Origin: Symsagittifera roscoffensis
Taxonomy: Eukaryota; Xenacoelomorpha; Acoela; Convolutidae
NCBI RefSeq assembly: GCF_963678635.1
Contig: NC_087067.1
Span: 14,521,018 to 14,585,017, forward strand
Length of the DNA stretch: 64,000 nucleotides
Direction: 5' to 3'
In this document: in pieces, positions 10,273-21,138 of the stretch
How the letters are laid out: each line of letters opens with the position of its first letter
How positions within the stretch are numbered: the stretch's first letter is position 1
Notes under the pieces: generated by a model
The model's database searches: none
Told to the model about the DNA's origin: nothing
Seen by the model: the letters and a program-made list of their open reading frames with translations, nothing else
Position numbers and translations under genes: made by a program

Positions 10273-11248
10273 CGCGTCTAAATCGTCCCATTTCAACCGG
10301 TTCGTGCACCAAGTAGAAACCTGCGTAGAGGAAGTCGTAACGGGATGAGCCGAAGTTGATCTCGTAGTAGTCTGAAATTGAATAGCATGTATCGTCAGTG
10401 AAATCAGCAGCCGTTCGTTTGCTGTCACATACGAACACAAACTGGTAGCTGTTGAAAAACGACAGCGCACTAGCCCCAAATTGCTGAACCTTGTAGTAGG
10501 TCACGACAAAACCGAAGTCACCTCTGAAATCTCCCCCAATCAGGCTGTTTGCTAAATCAAAATCATCTGCTGAAATGAGTTTGCGGTACAAAATGTTTCC
10601 AGCCAGGTTTGGGTACTTGGTTTGATCAACGCCCATCAATTCCAAGGTCAACTTGTCGTCCAATCCCATAGTCAGCAAGCTCCCGTAAATCGCGGCGTCA
10701 TTTTCAATGTTCCAATTCATAACAGCCAAATAGTTCTCAGGGTTGTATGGGGGTGGAGGAATTTGGTAAATTTCTATACCGAAAGGTCCAGAAATTGAAG
10801 AGTAGAGATACAAATTGTAGTATAAACAGTTCCGCTCCGGGTTATATCCGAGACTTGAGTAGAAGTAGATTTGATTTTCAGATCTGCACATGTAGTCCAG
10901 CATGTTGTCGGCGCCAATTGTCGGGGTCATGGCGACCGAAATGCGACTGGCGGGATCTAATTCCACCGCCGTGTTGTCCATGTAAATTATTTCGTTGTCC
11001 AGGTTGATAGTTCCGTCCGTGCAAATGTGGATTTCGCACACTGATTTCTGTTTTATCATGAAGCACCTTCCGAACTCGAAGCCGCGTCGCGAGCAAAGTG
11101 GGTCTGTTTTTTCAATGAAAGTGTCGCCCTCGCTCTGGCCGAACTTGAACAAAAACGGCTCTTCTTTGAAAGAAGCACGAATCATGGACATATTAAGCCA
11201 AGCCATGATTAGAAGGGTTCGCATGAATGTTGAAAATGCAAACTCCAT
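10273..11248 (-). CDS. Gene A exon 1: secreted protein with signal peptide, unknown family
   Basis: The exon opens with a predicted signal peptide (residues 1-25, hydrophobic FMRTLLIMAWLNMSMI), so the product is probably secreted or enters the ER. The mature part has eight cysteines (52, 62, 71, 76, 121, 141, 274, 288), an IPPPPYNP turn (about 163-170) and many Tyr and Phe residues. No family is recognised. I chose the ATG at 11248 because it directly precedes the signal peptide. An in-frame ATG at 11302 would add 18 residues and cannot be excluded, since it is open in both copies. The exon ends at the donor GTAAGT (10272-10267) in phase 1 and joins exons 9101-9142 and 8228-8830, giving at least 540 residues without a stop. 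Gene B at 16416-19356 is the tandem paralogue. Confidence 0.8.
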
Positions 11249-11302
11249 GTTTACAAAAGTCCCCCAAAAATTTTCAAGAAAGATTTTAAGCTGTTCAGTC
11301 AA

Positions 11303-12125
11303 TTAAAATTCAAAGTTTTTATCCAAATTATAATTATCGACAAAATTGGCTCGTTTTAAAAAAGTTTTTCTACAATTTTCAATCAATTGCCGTCACTCAG
11401 CTAATTTATTTTTTCGGTGTGAATGGCCATTTGGCTTAAGTTATTTACCTGGACATTTTTGATTCACTCTTAAAAAATCATTGTGAAGACTCATCGAAAC
11501 TATGAGCGTCGTTATCGTTCTGACAATCAAGTGAACAAGTTCCAAATTTGTTCAATCAATATTGCTAATTAGTGAAGGAACTACTTGTACGGTCAAATCT
11601 GCAGTATCTGAAAATGACTGACTTTTCTCATAGTGTAGTTCAAATTTTTATTCATCACAACCAAGTTATTTTCCAAGTGTGAATAGTTAATCATTTGGTT
11701 TCACTTAATTAGCTGGGCATTTTTGAATAGCTTTCACTGTAAAAACTTCAAAACTTTGAGCCTCATTATCACTCTCGCATCAAGTTAACAAGTTTCATAA
11801 CGAATTCAACCAATTGATTGCTAACTAGTAGAGTAAAAAATTAAAAACGACAGGGGCGGATTTAGGGAGAGTCCTCCCTTTGTACTATTTTCCAATATCC
11901 ATTTTTGGTGATGGACCCTAAAGTTTTTTTAAAGGCGCCTTAGGCGCCAATATATACTAATTTTGATGGGGAGCAAAAAAAGACCAATCTTTGGCGAAAA
12001 TATGGATAAATCACGGCTTTGGGAGAGCTCCAAAAATCAATTTGATCGATCTAAAAAAAGGTCAACAAAAATTTCGAAAATAGATTCTACACTACATACA
12101 AAAACGAAGCTACATACTGAGTTAT
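11303..12125. other. Upstream flank of gene A, no gene seen
   Basis: This AT-rich sequence lies upstream of gene A on the minus strand. It is nearly identical to 19411-21138 once the insertion in copy B is removed. A weak TATA-like stretch (GATAAAAAC on the minus strand, near 11320) lies about 20 bases before the ATG at 11302, but it cannot be distinguished from background AT. No ORF or RNA gene is supported. Confidence 0.4.
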
Positions 12126-13051
12126 GACCTATTGGTTATACTCATAGAGTATTTTCAGATAAGGTACACCGTCTGCTCGTCACGCTATCTTATTTTCGGC
12201 CGGATAGATTCGTGCAACTTCTTAGTCTAATACCGATCTTAATCTTACTCTTAATTTCCTAATCTAAATAGATCTAGTGTATACTGGTTTATGCGAGTTA
12301 GTTCTTGGAGTTTATCCAGAAGGAGAACAACTGTATTCAAAGTTTATTCAAATTATTCTGGTACTGAAACTAAAAGTAGTTTCAGAACTTACAAATAAGT
12401 GTGAATGTTAGAGATGGAAAATGATAGGTTAGTTAGTAATATTTTATAGTGATAATTAATCAATAAAATAATTGGTTTATAAATACTAGTTTAGAACTGG
12501 TTCCACCCATCCGGGGTTTAGAGAGTTTTTAGTTTTTAATTGTTTAATATTGTGAAGGACCGGTGATGTAGTTTTTTTTAGAAGTTGCGAGCGTTGACTT
12601 CTTGGAGAGAAGATAAGTGTGGTTGTTTGTGATTGACGGAGGAAGATTGTTTCGTTCGTGTTTCAAGATGGGTATCGTTGATCGTGGTGGTCTTGGTTGA
12701 TTGTGTCAAAACTTCTGATCGATGCAATGACGAATCGAACTTCTAAGTTTAGAGCGAGACTACGTGCAGGGTGTAGTTTGACTTTTCCGTGTGAAGTGCC
12801 AAGTGACTAGGATCGGTACGTGTAGTCAACATCGAGATGGCCATTGGTCTGGTTCAATTGATTTCCTTTGCTGCGACGGTGAGTCCATACTTAAAATCAT
12901 TTGAGGGTAGTGACTTTTGGCAGCAAATTGAATAGATTTGCCATTCCAGAGTTGGAATATAGTTGGGTTGTCATCTTCTTTGCTGCTCATTGCTTGGTCT
13001 ATAAGAAATCTCACATACTGCATTTATGGTTTACATACATAATTACTTCTT
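12126..13051. other. Unclassified spacer between duplication copies (left of gap)
   Basis: No ORF of note and no duplicate elsewhere in the window. Two weak signals are worth recording. TGGTTCCACCCATCC near 12500 looks like a tRNA-primer binding site. A short ATG-initiated hydrophobic stretch at 12837-12878 is followed by a GTGAGT donor. It may be an LTR plus leader of another retroelement, or the first exon of a host gene that continues into the gap. Confidence 0.35.
12837..12878 (+). CDS. Candidate first coding exon, signal-peptide-like (speculative)
   Basis: An ATG in good context (GAGATGG) starts 14 codons, MAIGLVQLISFAAT, hydrophobic like a signal peptide core. A GTGAGT donor follows in phase 0 at 12879. 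No downstream exon can be matched because an assembly gap begins 173 bases further on. This could easily be chance. Confidence 0.2.
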
Positions 13052-13251
13052 NNNNNNNNNNNNNNNNNNNNNNNNNNNNNNNNNNNNNNNNNNNNNNNNN
13101 NNNNNNNNNNNNNNNNNNNNNNNNNNNNNNNNNNNNNNNNNNNNNNNNNNNNNNNNNNNNNNNNNNNNNNNNNNNNNNNNNNNNNNNNNNNNNNNNNNNN
13201 NNNNNNNNNNNNNNNNNNNNNNNNNNNNNNNNNNNNNNNNNNNNNNNNNNN
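13052..13251. other. Assembly gap (200 N)
   Basis: Exactly 200 unknown bases, a round number that probably stands for a gap of unknown size. Open frames running through it are meaningless. Confidence 0.99.
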
Positions 13252-14049
13252 AAACACATCAAAGCTGCTCATTCCCCAGCACCAACCGTTTGGAAATGAA
13301 AATGATCAACCTACTAATACTTGGGGAGTTTCTATTGGCAACTGAAGCAGAAAATGAAAAGTGATTTAGCTTTTGCATTGTAACCTTGAGTTAGTGAAAC
13401 TAATTAAAGAGGACTTGGCACACAATTGGTTCAGCTTAGCTTGGGGAATGAGCTATTAATAGAAAATTAGCCAGACTAAAGAAAAATAGTCATAGAGGAA
13501 GTTGGCGGTAAAAGGAGCATGCATGGGAAGCAGGTCTCCCAAATAATTTGAATGGATTGCATATTTACCTAGCTCCCCAGAGGGGGCTTTTTGGCACGCT
13601 TTCGGCCTTAATAAAAAAATTACTTTCCTGTAATAACCAGAAGGTCGAGATTTGAATAGAGTATGAATCGGAACTTTAGATGTTAGAAATGGGTTTGCAG
13701 CCAATAAATGGTGTCTTCCCCTGACCCCTGGAAGTCGGAACGTTACTGGAATAAACCTTTATGACTGGTCAAATAAACATAACTTGGTTTAGAGGTGAAA
13801 TTGAACTTGATGTTTGCACATAGTTAGAGATACCTATATTGAACTCGGAATTTAGGATTCGCATCGACAGAGGAAGAGTCCGGTAGGGACCTAGCTTGTG
13901 GGATGCCAAAATAATTGTCAGGACTTATAGTGACGACCATAACTCTAACTATAACTAACACTGAAACAGAAAATTTTAAGGAGGTTAATATAGCGTATCC
14001 TCAGGCAGAACAAGCTTGCAATTGAGTAAAATAGTTGGGTTTTCATTGT

Positions 14050-14068
14050 TAGAGAGAGAGAGAGAGAG
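14050..14068. repeat. (GA)n microsatellite
   Basis: An uninterrupted AG run of about nine units. Confidence 0.9.
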
Positions 14069-14254
14069 CGAATTAGCGAAATATAAGAGTCGGTTCACAT
14101 CAGAGTTGAGAAGAGTGGTTTGAGAAGTCAGAGAACTCAATTAAAGTGCCTCGAAAGAAAAGTGATCCGCAGTGACACTTTTAATTTTAGCAGCTCAAAT
14201 TGAGTATTTGTTTGGAATTATTGTGTGTAATTCGTCAATTTGGATTTTCCTCTA

Positions 14255-14260
<6 letters not shown>

Positions 14261-14302
<42 letters not shown>
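14261..14302. repeat. (GA)n microsatellite, longer
   Basis: About twenty near-perfect GA units, 190 bases after the first GA tract. Confidence 0.95.
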
Positions 14303-14304
<2 letters not shown>

Positions 14305-15119
14305 CATTTAGTTAAGTTAGTTGGGAGTTGAATTGCAATTAGGCAATTGTGTTGAATGATCTCGGACCCTTTATTCTTAATTGGTTTTTTAGATTATTCT
14401 GGTCATTTAGAGCCTTCTGTTTTCGGACCGATTTTCATCTGAATTTAATGACAACTGGAAATTTTCGAGATTGTGAGAGGGGTCGAGACAGCCTCATTAC
14501 GAAAAGTGGGCGAGTAACATAAAACATTACAAAATAGTTCCCACTAACTTAAACTCTTCAGATTTGTAGATAGTAGTAAATCTCAGTCGTCCCGCTGAAT
14601 TCACTACCCATGGGACTACTTTGCGGTGTCGTTAAGTGAGAGTGAGAAGAGAGAACGAACCTAGAGAAGCAATCCCCGAAATCTACAGAATGTTTTCTAT
14701 TCAATATCTCTCTGTGTAGTCAACTATCCTGTTCACAATATGGGCATTTTTTATACGTTCTTCGGACCAAAGTTAGGGTATAGTAAAGACCTCGCAATAA
14801 GGATCATGAATAATAAACGAGTATATTAGATTTTCATGGTCTGTTTCCATGAAAATCTAAAAGATTCATTATAATTGATTAATAAGCGATTAAAAAACAA
14901 ATAAATAGCAATCAACTTAATTCATTAACATCAATTATAAAAGAATATAATGGATTTTAATAAGTTAAAATGATTTGTAACAGTTTTTCTGAGTAATAAC
15001 TCGGTTTTTCCAAAACCGTAAAATCAAATATGCCAAACTTGAACTGCAATCGGTTAATTAAGTTTTACATTTGGCTACAGCAAAAAGTTATAGTGTTTTC
15101 TACTCGTCTTTTTCTATTC

Positions 15120-15540
15120 ATCTCCCTCCCCCTAATTTTTTCACAGTAACTCCCACCATTCTTACCACTTACTTACCATTTCGTCACTAACCACCACCCC
15201 TCCCCATCACGTACACTTTACTTCGGTTAACCGTAAAATACGTGAAAAACACCGTATGCGTGCCATCCTACCCCCCTAAAAACACACACGCACACTTTTA
15301 TCAAGCACCCCACAACCCTACAGATCTTTAAGCCTCCAAAAATCATAAAGGGCGTGTCAAGTAGGTCTGGATGAGGGGAGGTTTGTGTGTAAGAGGTTCG
15401 GTAGGTGGGTGGGGTTATGTGGAGATCAGGTGAAATGGGTTAGGTGGGGGGGGGGGGGGGGGGCGAAGGGGGGTTGCTGTTGGAAAAATAGGTGGGGGCT
15501 AGGTGAGAGGGCGCCAGGTAGGGGATTGGTACCAAAGTGC
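15120..15540. other. C-rich to G-rich strand switch, copy B
   Basis: Counterpart of 6900-7325. The plus strand passes from C-rich to G-rich, with a G run of about eighteen near 15450. Length differences in the G run between copies suggest slippage or sequencing difficulty. Confidence 0.55.
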
Positions 15541-15772
15541 GTGGTACCAAAGTTGAATTAAATTCGATTATAATGCCAACATTTTCGACCACGAAAATCG
15601 ATTATAAAAGATTGTTATTCATGTAACCTCACTGCTGCTTGACCAATAATGGATCAGGAAAAAAATATCAATGAAGATCCTTTATATGGTCACTGTATTA
15701 TTGTCAGATGATGTTTTTTTGAAATAATTTGCCAATTTTTTTTTCAAGGCTAGCGATTATGGTTTCGACCAT

Positions 15773-16240
15773 TGAAAATGGGGTGGACTTTTGTCTTCAA
15801 TTGCATTTTGTTTCTTTTTTCCTTTTTCTCCCGCAAAACCAGGTACTATAAATAATCATCGGATTGAGTCGAGTATTAAGGCCTTTTCAGTCGTAACGCG
15901 ATAAATTTTCTCAGTGTCGATAAGAACCGGTCTGAAATTTTTGATTTTTAGTCCGATTTTAAACAAAAAAAATACGAGCTGACCCCATAAACTTATTTTT
16001 ATATAAAAAAAATAGTTTTTGAAATTTTTAAGAGCAATTTTAACTTAAAAGCTCCAAAATTATTCGAAACATCTACGATAACAATTTAAAAAATGTTTTA
16101 CAATTTTGTTCATATTTTTTTTAAATTTTCTTGGATTTATTTGCAAAAAATTGTTGTCTAATGTGCCTGTTTTACTATGACCATAGAGTATGCCTAAATT
16201 CTAGGCTTTCGTTCAGATCATTTCATCACACCACGCAAAA
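15773..16240 (+). repeat. Dispersed repeat family, copy 3
   Basis: Duplicate of copy 1, carried in duplication copy B. It begins GAAAATGGGGTGGA. Confidence 0.55.
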
Positions 16241-16415
16241 AAACGTCTCTCATTTGAAAAAAAAATGTAGTTTTTATGAATATGGTCGGAAAAAGATTAA
16301 ATGGTCGGAACAATAAAAAACTACAAATTTGAAATGAAAATTGTACTTTTTTCAAATATGGTCATGCGAAGGAACCGGCTATTTATTTTAAAAGTTAGAT
16401 TTGGATTACACTTAC

Positions 16416-17018
16416 CATTTGCGGTAACTTCTATTCTCTCCAGATCGTAGGTCTGGCCGTCGGAAGTGGGTAAATCAGACCACGTGAGTTCAACAGTGGA
16501 TTCCGTCTTCTCAACTGTCAGAGTTATCTGAGAAACAGAATACTCCTGCTGTGGCGATACAAACTCGACTGTCAATCCAGTATCCATGGCAACATGGTCC
16601 AAAACCAACATCACTTTCACCGGTTCATTAACACCCCAAACTTTGGGAAATTTGCCTCTGATCTTGGAGCACGGATAGTCATATTGGGCCTCGGTTTGGA
16701 CTTCAAAAGTTCCGACGAACTTGAACGCTACATGTTTCCAGGACTTCAGTTTGCTATTACAAGGACTCAATTCAAACTGAAAGTTGTTGTCTTGATTGTG
16801 TTCGAACATTGAGACAGTCGTGTTGGGCAAAGTGGCCCCCGGGCATAGGTCATCGAAGGAGTAGCGATGCAGAGGTCCCCCCTTGATTGCGATGCCGTCG
16901 TTTTCATTGTAGTTCTGCACCACTTCGTAGATCCAAACCCCGGGCAAATTCGTGTTGCTTTCTTCGGCCAGTTTGTAGGCAGCCGCGCAACGCGAGTAGG
17001 GAAGTTCGTACAGCTCGT
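16416..17018 (-). CDS. Gene B exon 3: secreted protein, C-terminal visible part
   Basis: Exactly the same 603-bp length, phase and splice sites as gene A exon 3 (acceptor ..CAAAG, donor GTAAGT at 16415-16410). It has the same four cysteines and the same NTT sequon. Only two residues differ from gene A: Thr427 to Asn and Ser499 to Tyr. Downstream of the donor the two copies diverge more, and no terminal exon is visible here either. Confidence 0.8.
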
Positions 17019-17283
17019 CTTTGAAAAAAAAATTAATTAGTTAATTTTAAAAAGGGTAATAAATTAGTCCTTTAAGAAGTTGATACATATTCTTACATTA
17101 ATAGCTTTGTTTGGAATATCAATTTTATCCAGTTATACGTTTGCATTGAATAGCTTGGCTCTAAGTTGTAAAAATTTTTCGGTTTTTGATTTCTTAAACT
17201 TTTCAAAAGACGTTTGCAAGCATTTTTAAAATTATGGTTTCATAGAAAATTTTTCAAAACAGTGAAACTTGAATCAGACTCAC

Positions 17284-17325
17284 CAAAATTGCTCGGAGGA
17301 GGCGGCGCAAAAGCATCAATCACCT
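17284..17325 (-). CDS. Gene B exon 2: 42-bp proline-rich micro-exon
   Basis: Identical protein and splice sites to gene A exon 2, phase 1 on both sides. It links exons 1 and 3 of gene B. Confidence 0.78.
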
Positions 17326-17860
17326 CTGTTAAAACAGTAAATGTTAATTCAGTTCAGAAGTATCGGCGGTCGAGTATTTGTGAAACCCCAGTTTAAGAGC
17401 TCAATCCTAAATGTTATCTACTTTTAGTTTGACAGGCTAAACGTCATTGATAATCGATCAACTTTATTTGATCAAACTAATTTGAAAATTTTTTTGTCCC
17501 CAGTTTTGAAATGAAAAAGGTAGTTCTGCTCAGGTGTTTTTTCTGCAGACCATTGTATCTTTAATTTCTTGACCAATTTTTTTCGTCTTTTTTGATGTCT
17601 AATTTAGTTAAAATCACAATCATAATTGGAGATGTTTTGTAACTGGAATTTTTCCCGCATTATTTTTTATCTGGGCTTCTTAAAATGTTCGGAATTGTTC
17701 TAATGACAGCTGCAGCTCCAATTTCGAAATTGTATATATGCTAGTCTATATTCTGTTTGTAAGTTTTTTCGACTATTACGATTTCTTCTACTTTTTCAAT
17801 CATTATTATAATTGCTAACAATATTTCTTTTATTATCGTTGATCATTGACCACCGACCAC

Positions 17861-18235
17861 TGATAATGGGGAGGAGCTTAGTCTTTGGTAGTTTTATTTT
17901 CCCACGCAAAATCAGTTGCCCAAAAATATCGTCGGAATGGGTCAAAAGATGTATCATTTTACAGTCTTTTCACTTGTAATTCAAACGACAATAAAAAATT
18001 TATCAAAAAATATTCTCAATTTCGAGCGAATAAGCAGGTGTATAAAAGGATTGTAAAGTTTTTTAGCGCCCTCTAGGTATTTTTTAATTAAAAAAATATT
18101 TTTTGCAAAAAGTTTTTGGTATTCATTTTTGAGAAAAACTGTTGTCGAAAACGCCTTATTTTGTTAATATCGACTACGTCTAGGATCTAGACTTTCGTTC
18201 AGATCCTTTTATCACACCCCATGAATGCAAAAAAA
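17861..18235 (+). repeat. Dispersed repeat family, copy 4 (in gene B intron 1)
   Basis: Counterpart of copy 2. It begins GATAATGGGGAGGA and is slightly shortened in the middle relative to copy 2. Confidence 0.5.
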
Positions 18236-18380
18236 AGACAAAAAACTGTTTTTTTTTTAAATCTGTGATACTTGCGCAGGAACTGGCTATCCTTGTTATA
18301 CATTCTAGGCGAGAGTCTTTTTTACGACGTGTTTTATGCGGTGCCGATAATTTGGAGGAGGGTTGATTGGCGTTACTTAC

Positions 18381-19356
18381 CGCGTCTAAATCGTCCCATT
18401 TCAACCGGTTCGTGCACCAAGTAGAAACCTGCGTAGAGGAAGTCGTTCCGGGATGAGCCGAAGTTGATCTCGTAGTAGTCTGAAATTGAGTAGCATGTAT
18501 CGTCAGTGAAATCAGCAGCCGTTCGTTTGCTGTCACACACGAACACAAGCTGGTAGCTGTTGAAAAACGACAGCGCACTAGCCCCAAATTGCTGAACCTT
18601 GTAGTAGGTCACGACAAAACCGAAGTCGCCTCTGAAATCTCCCCCAATCAGGCTGTTTGCTAAATCAAAATCTTCTGCTGAAATGAGTTTGCGGTACAAA
18701 ACATTTCCAGCCAGGTTTGGGTATTTGGTTTGATCAACGCCCATCAATTCCACGGTCAACTTGTCGTCCAATCCCATAGTCAGCAAGCTCCCGTAAATCG
18801 CGGCGTCATTTTCAATGTTCCAATTCATAACAGCCAAATAGTTCTCAGGGTTGTATGGGGGTGGAGGAATTTGGTAAATTTCTATACCGAAAGGTCCAGA
18901 AATTGAAGAGTAGAGATACAAATTGTAGTAAAAGCAGATTTGCTCCGGGTTATATCCGAGACTTGAGTAGTAGTAGATTTGTTTTTCAGGTCTGCACATG
19001 TAGTCCATCATGTTGTCGGCGCCAATTGTCGGGGTCATGGCGACTGAAATACGACTTGCGGGATCTAATTCGACCGCCGTGTTGTCCATGTAAATCATTT
19101 CGTTGTCCAGGTTGATAGTTCCGTCCGTGCAAATGTGGATTTCGCACACTGATTTCTGTTTTATCATGAAGCACCTTCCGAACTCGAAGCCGCGTCGCGA
19201 GCTAAGTGGGTATGTTTTTTCAATGAAAGTGTCGCCCTCGCTCTGGCCGAACTTGAACAAAAACGGCTCTTCTTTAAAAGAACCACGAATCATGGACATA
19301 TTAAGCCAAGCCATGATAAGAAGGGTTCGCATGAATGTTGAAAATGCAAACTCCAT
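18381..19356 (-). CDS. Gene B exon 1: secreted protein with signal peptide, paralogue of gene A
   Basis: Same 976-bp length, signal peptide, phase-1 donor (GTAAGT, 18380-18375) and joining pattern (17284-17325, 16416-17018) as gene A. The open product is again at least 540 residues. About 16 residues differ from gene A in this exon, several of them packed between residues 117 and 142. Gene B has Ser at position 52 where gene A has Cys, leaving seven cysteines and perhaps one unpaired. The in-frame upstream ATG at 19410 is also open. Having no stop or frameshift in either copy argues that both genes are, or recently were, functional. Function is unknown. Confidence 0.8.
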
Positions 19357-19857
19357 GTTTACAAAAGTCCCCCAAAAAAATTCAAGAAAGATTTTAAGCT
19401 GTTCAGTCAATTAAAATTCAAAGTTTTTATCCAAATTATAATTATCGTCAAAATTGGCTCGTTTTAAAAACATTTTTCTACAATTTTCAATCAATTGCCG
19501 TCACTCAGCTGATTTATTTTTTCGGTGTGAATGGCCATTTGGCTTAAGTTATTTACCTGGACATTTTTGATTCACTCTTAAAAAATCATTGTGAAGACTC
19601 ATCGAAACTATGAGCGTCGTTATCGCTCTGACAATCAAGTGAACAAGTTCCAAATTTGTTCCAATCAACATTGCTAATTAGTGAAGGAACTACTTGTACG
19701 GTCAAATCTGCAGTATCTGAAAATGACTGACTTTTCTCATAGCGTAGTTCAAATTTTTAGTCATCGCACAACCAAGTTCTTTCTAAGTGTGAATAGTTAA
19801 TCATTTGGTTTCACTTAATTAGCTGGGCATTTTTGATTAGCTTTCACTGCCCGGGTC

Positions 19858-20050
19858 GAGATCCCGCTCAAAAACCACTCAAGATATGAGCGGTTTGAGC
19901 GGTTTGAGCGGTTTTTCAGCAAGATTTGAGCGGTTTGGGCGGTTTTTTTGGAAAAACCGCTCAAACCGCTCAAAAACCGCTCATTTCTTGCGGTGATTTT
20001 TGAACGGTTTTTCAAGCAAGATTTGAGCGGTTTTTGAGCGGTCTTTAAAG
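19858..20050. repeat. GAGCGGTTT repeat cluster in both orientations
   Basis: About ten copies of GAGCGGTTT and several of its reverse complement AAACCGCTC occur within 190 bases, separated by T-rich or A-rich bits. The two orientations could fold into long hairpins. It forms the left part of the 905-bp insertion. Confidence 0.8.
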
Positions 20051-20330
20051 AAAACCAATTAAAACCAACAAAAAGGCCTGGAAAGGTAATGTGACCCCGG
20101 GTTGACATCCATAAACCGAAAATGCTTATTTTAAATTTCCCCACACCGAAAAAGCTTATTATACAATTGCCTGCATCAAATGTATGGGAAAATGCTAATT
20201 ATACAATTTTCATACAATTTCAAAAAACCATTGAAAAAAGATTCAATCTAGTTTCTCCGGCTATTTGAACCAAATACAACAGTCTGTTGATGAAAAATAA
20301 CTACGTTTATTTTTTTTTTGAAAAAAAAAT

Positions 20331-20372
20331 GGTTATCATACAATTTCCATATATGAAAATTGTATGATAACC
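20331..20372. repeat. Perfect inverted repeat, 16-bp arms
   Basis: GGTTATCATACAATTT and its exact reverse complement are separated by ten bases. A diverged version of the same palindrome occurs about 185 bases further on, near 20512-20552. It lies inside the 905-bp insertion. Confidence 0.8.
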
Positions 20373-21138
20373 CTTTTTTCATGAAAGGCAAAGTTTTCAG
20401 AAATTGTTCAAACTTGTTAATAAAAAAATTTAAATTATTTAAGAGTGCTTTTACTCAATTTGAAGTACAATGCTCATCAAAAACGAAAATTTAATTTGAA
20501 ATAAAAAAGTAGTTATCCTACAATTTGCATATATGAATATTGTCTGATAACCATTTTTTCATAAAAAGCAAGATGTTCAGAATAATGTTAAAACTTGTTT
20601 TTAATCAAATTTAAAGTAATTAAGAGTGCTTTTGCTCAGTTTAAAACACATTGGTCATCAAAAAAGAGGTTTTAAAACCAGGTTTTTTGCTCAGTTTTAA
20701 TCGTCACAAATTGTTAGCTTACGACGAGTAAAACTGAGATCTCGAAGGTCGGAGTAAAAACTTCAAAACTTTGAGCCTCATTATCGCTCTCGCATCAAGT
20801 TAACAAGGTTCATAACGAATTTAACCAATTGATTGCTAACTAGTAGGTTTAAAAAATAAAAAAACGACAGGGGCGGATTTAGGGGGGTCCCTTTTGTACT
20901 ATTTTCCAATATCCATTTTTGGCGATGGACCCTAAAGTTTTTTTAAAGGCGCCTGAGGCGCCAATAAATAGTAATTTTGAGAGAGAGCGCGCGCTAAAAA
21001 AAAGACCAATCTTTTGCCAAATTAGGGAGAAATCAGTGTTTTGGGAGAGCTCGAAAAATCAATTTGATCGATCTAAAAAAAGGTCAACAAAATTTTCGAA
21101 AATAAATTCGACACTACATACAAAAACGACACTATATA

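Larger units (their letters stand above)
6528..12125. repeat. Segmental duplication, copy A
   Basis: This 5.6-kb block is repeated in the same orientation at 14735-21138. Similarity by eye is continuous across coding exons, introns and flanks. It starts in the tail of the BEL/Pao element and ends in the AT-rich stretch around CTACATACAAAAACGA. Copy A lacks the 905-bp insertion found in copy B. Copy A holds gene A on the minus strand. Confidence 0.9.
13252..14734. other. Unclassified spacer between duplication copies (right of gap)
   Basis: No convincing ORF or RNA gene. It holds two GA microsatellites (14050-14068 and 14261-14302). The end, about 14600-14734, resembles LTR or leader sequence in style (short GA-rich and CT-rich blocks) but matches nothing else in the window. 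Confidence 0.4.
19850..20754. mobile_element. 905-bp repeat-bearing insertion, absent from duplication copy A
   Basis: Copy A reads TTTCACTG-TAAAAACTTC without interruption. In copy B these flanks are separated by 905 bases, so the ends of the insertion are set by an empty-site comparison. It opens CCCGGGTCGAGATC and closes GAGATCTCGAAGGTCGGAG, giving a short imperfect terminal inversion (TCGAGATC). The first 200 bases are packed with GAGCGGTTT in both orientations. The second half holds two diverged direct copies of about 150-180 bp. No target-site duplication and no ORF are seen. The same CCCGGGTCGAG opening starts the minisatellites at 48340, 50460 and 52579. Confidence 0.75.
14735..21138. 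repeat. Segmental duplication, copy B
   Basis: Direct repeat of 6528-12125. It starts with the same BEL/Pao tail sequence (ATATGGGC..TTCTTCGGACC near 14740) and ends next to the Tc1/mariner-like MITE. It is longer than copy A mainly because of a 905-bp insertion at 19850-20754. Gene B is intact. Confidence 0.9.

Noticed and set aside
10222-10479. Minus-strand 85-codon frame overlapping gene A exon 1 (and 18180-18587 in copy B)
   Set aside because: It lies in another frame, runs through the splice donor into the intron and is not preserved in length between copies.
13011-13364. Open frames spanning the N gap
   Set aside because: They are made of unknown residues. The gap itself keeps the frame open.
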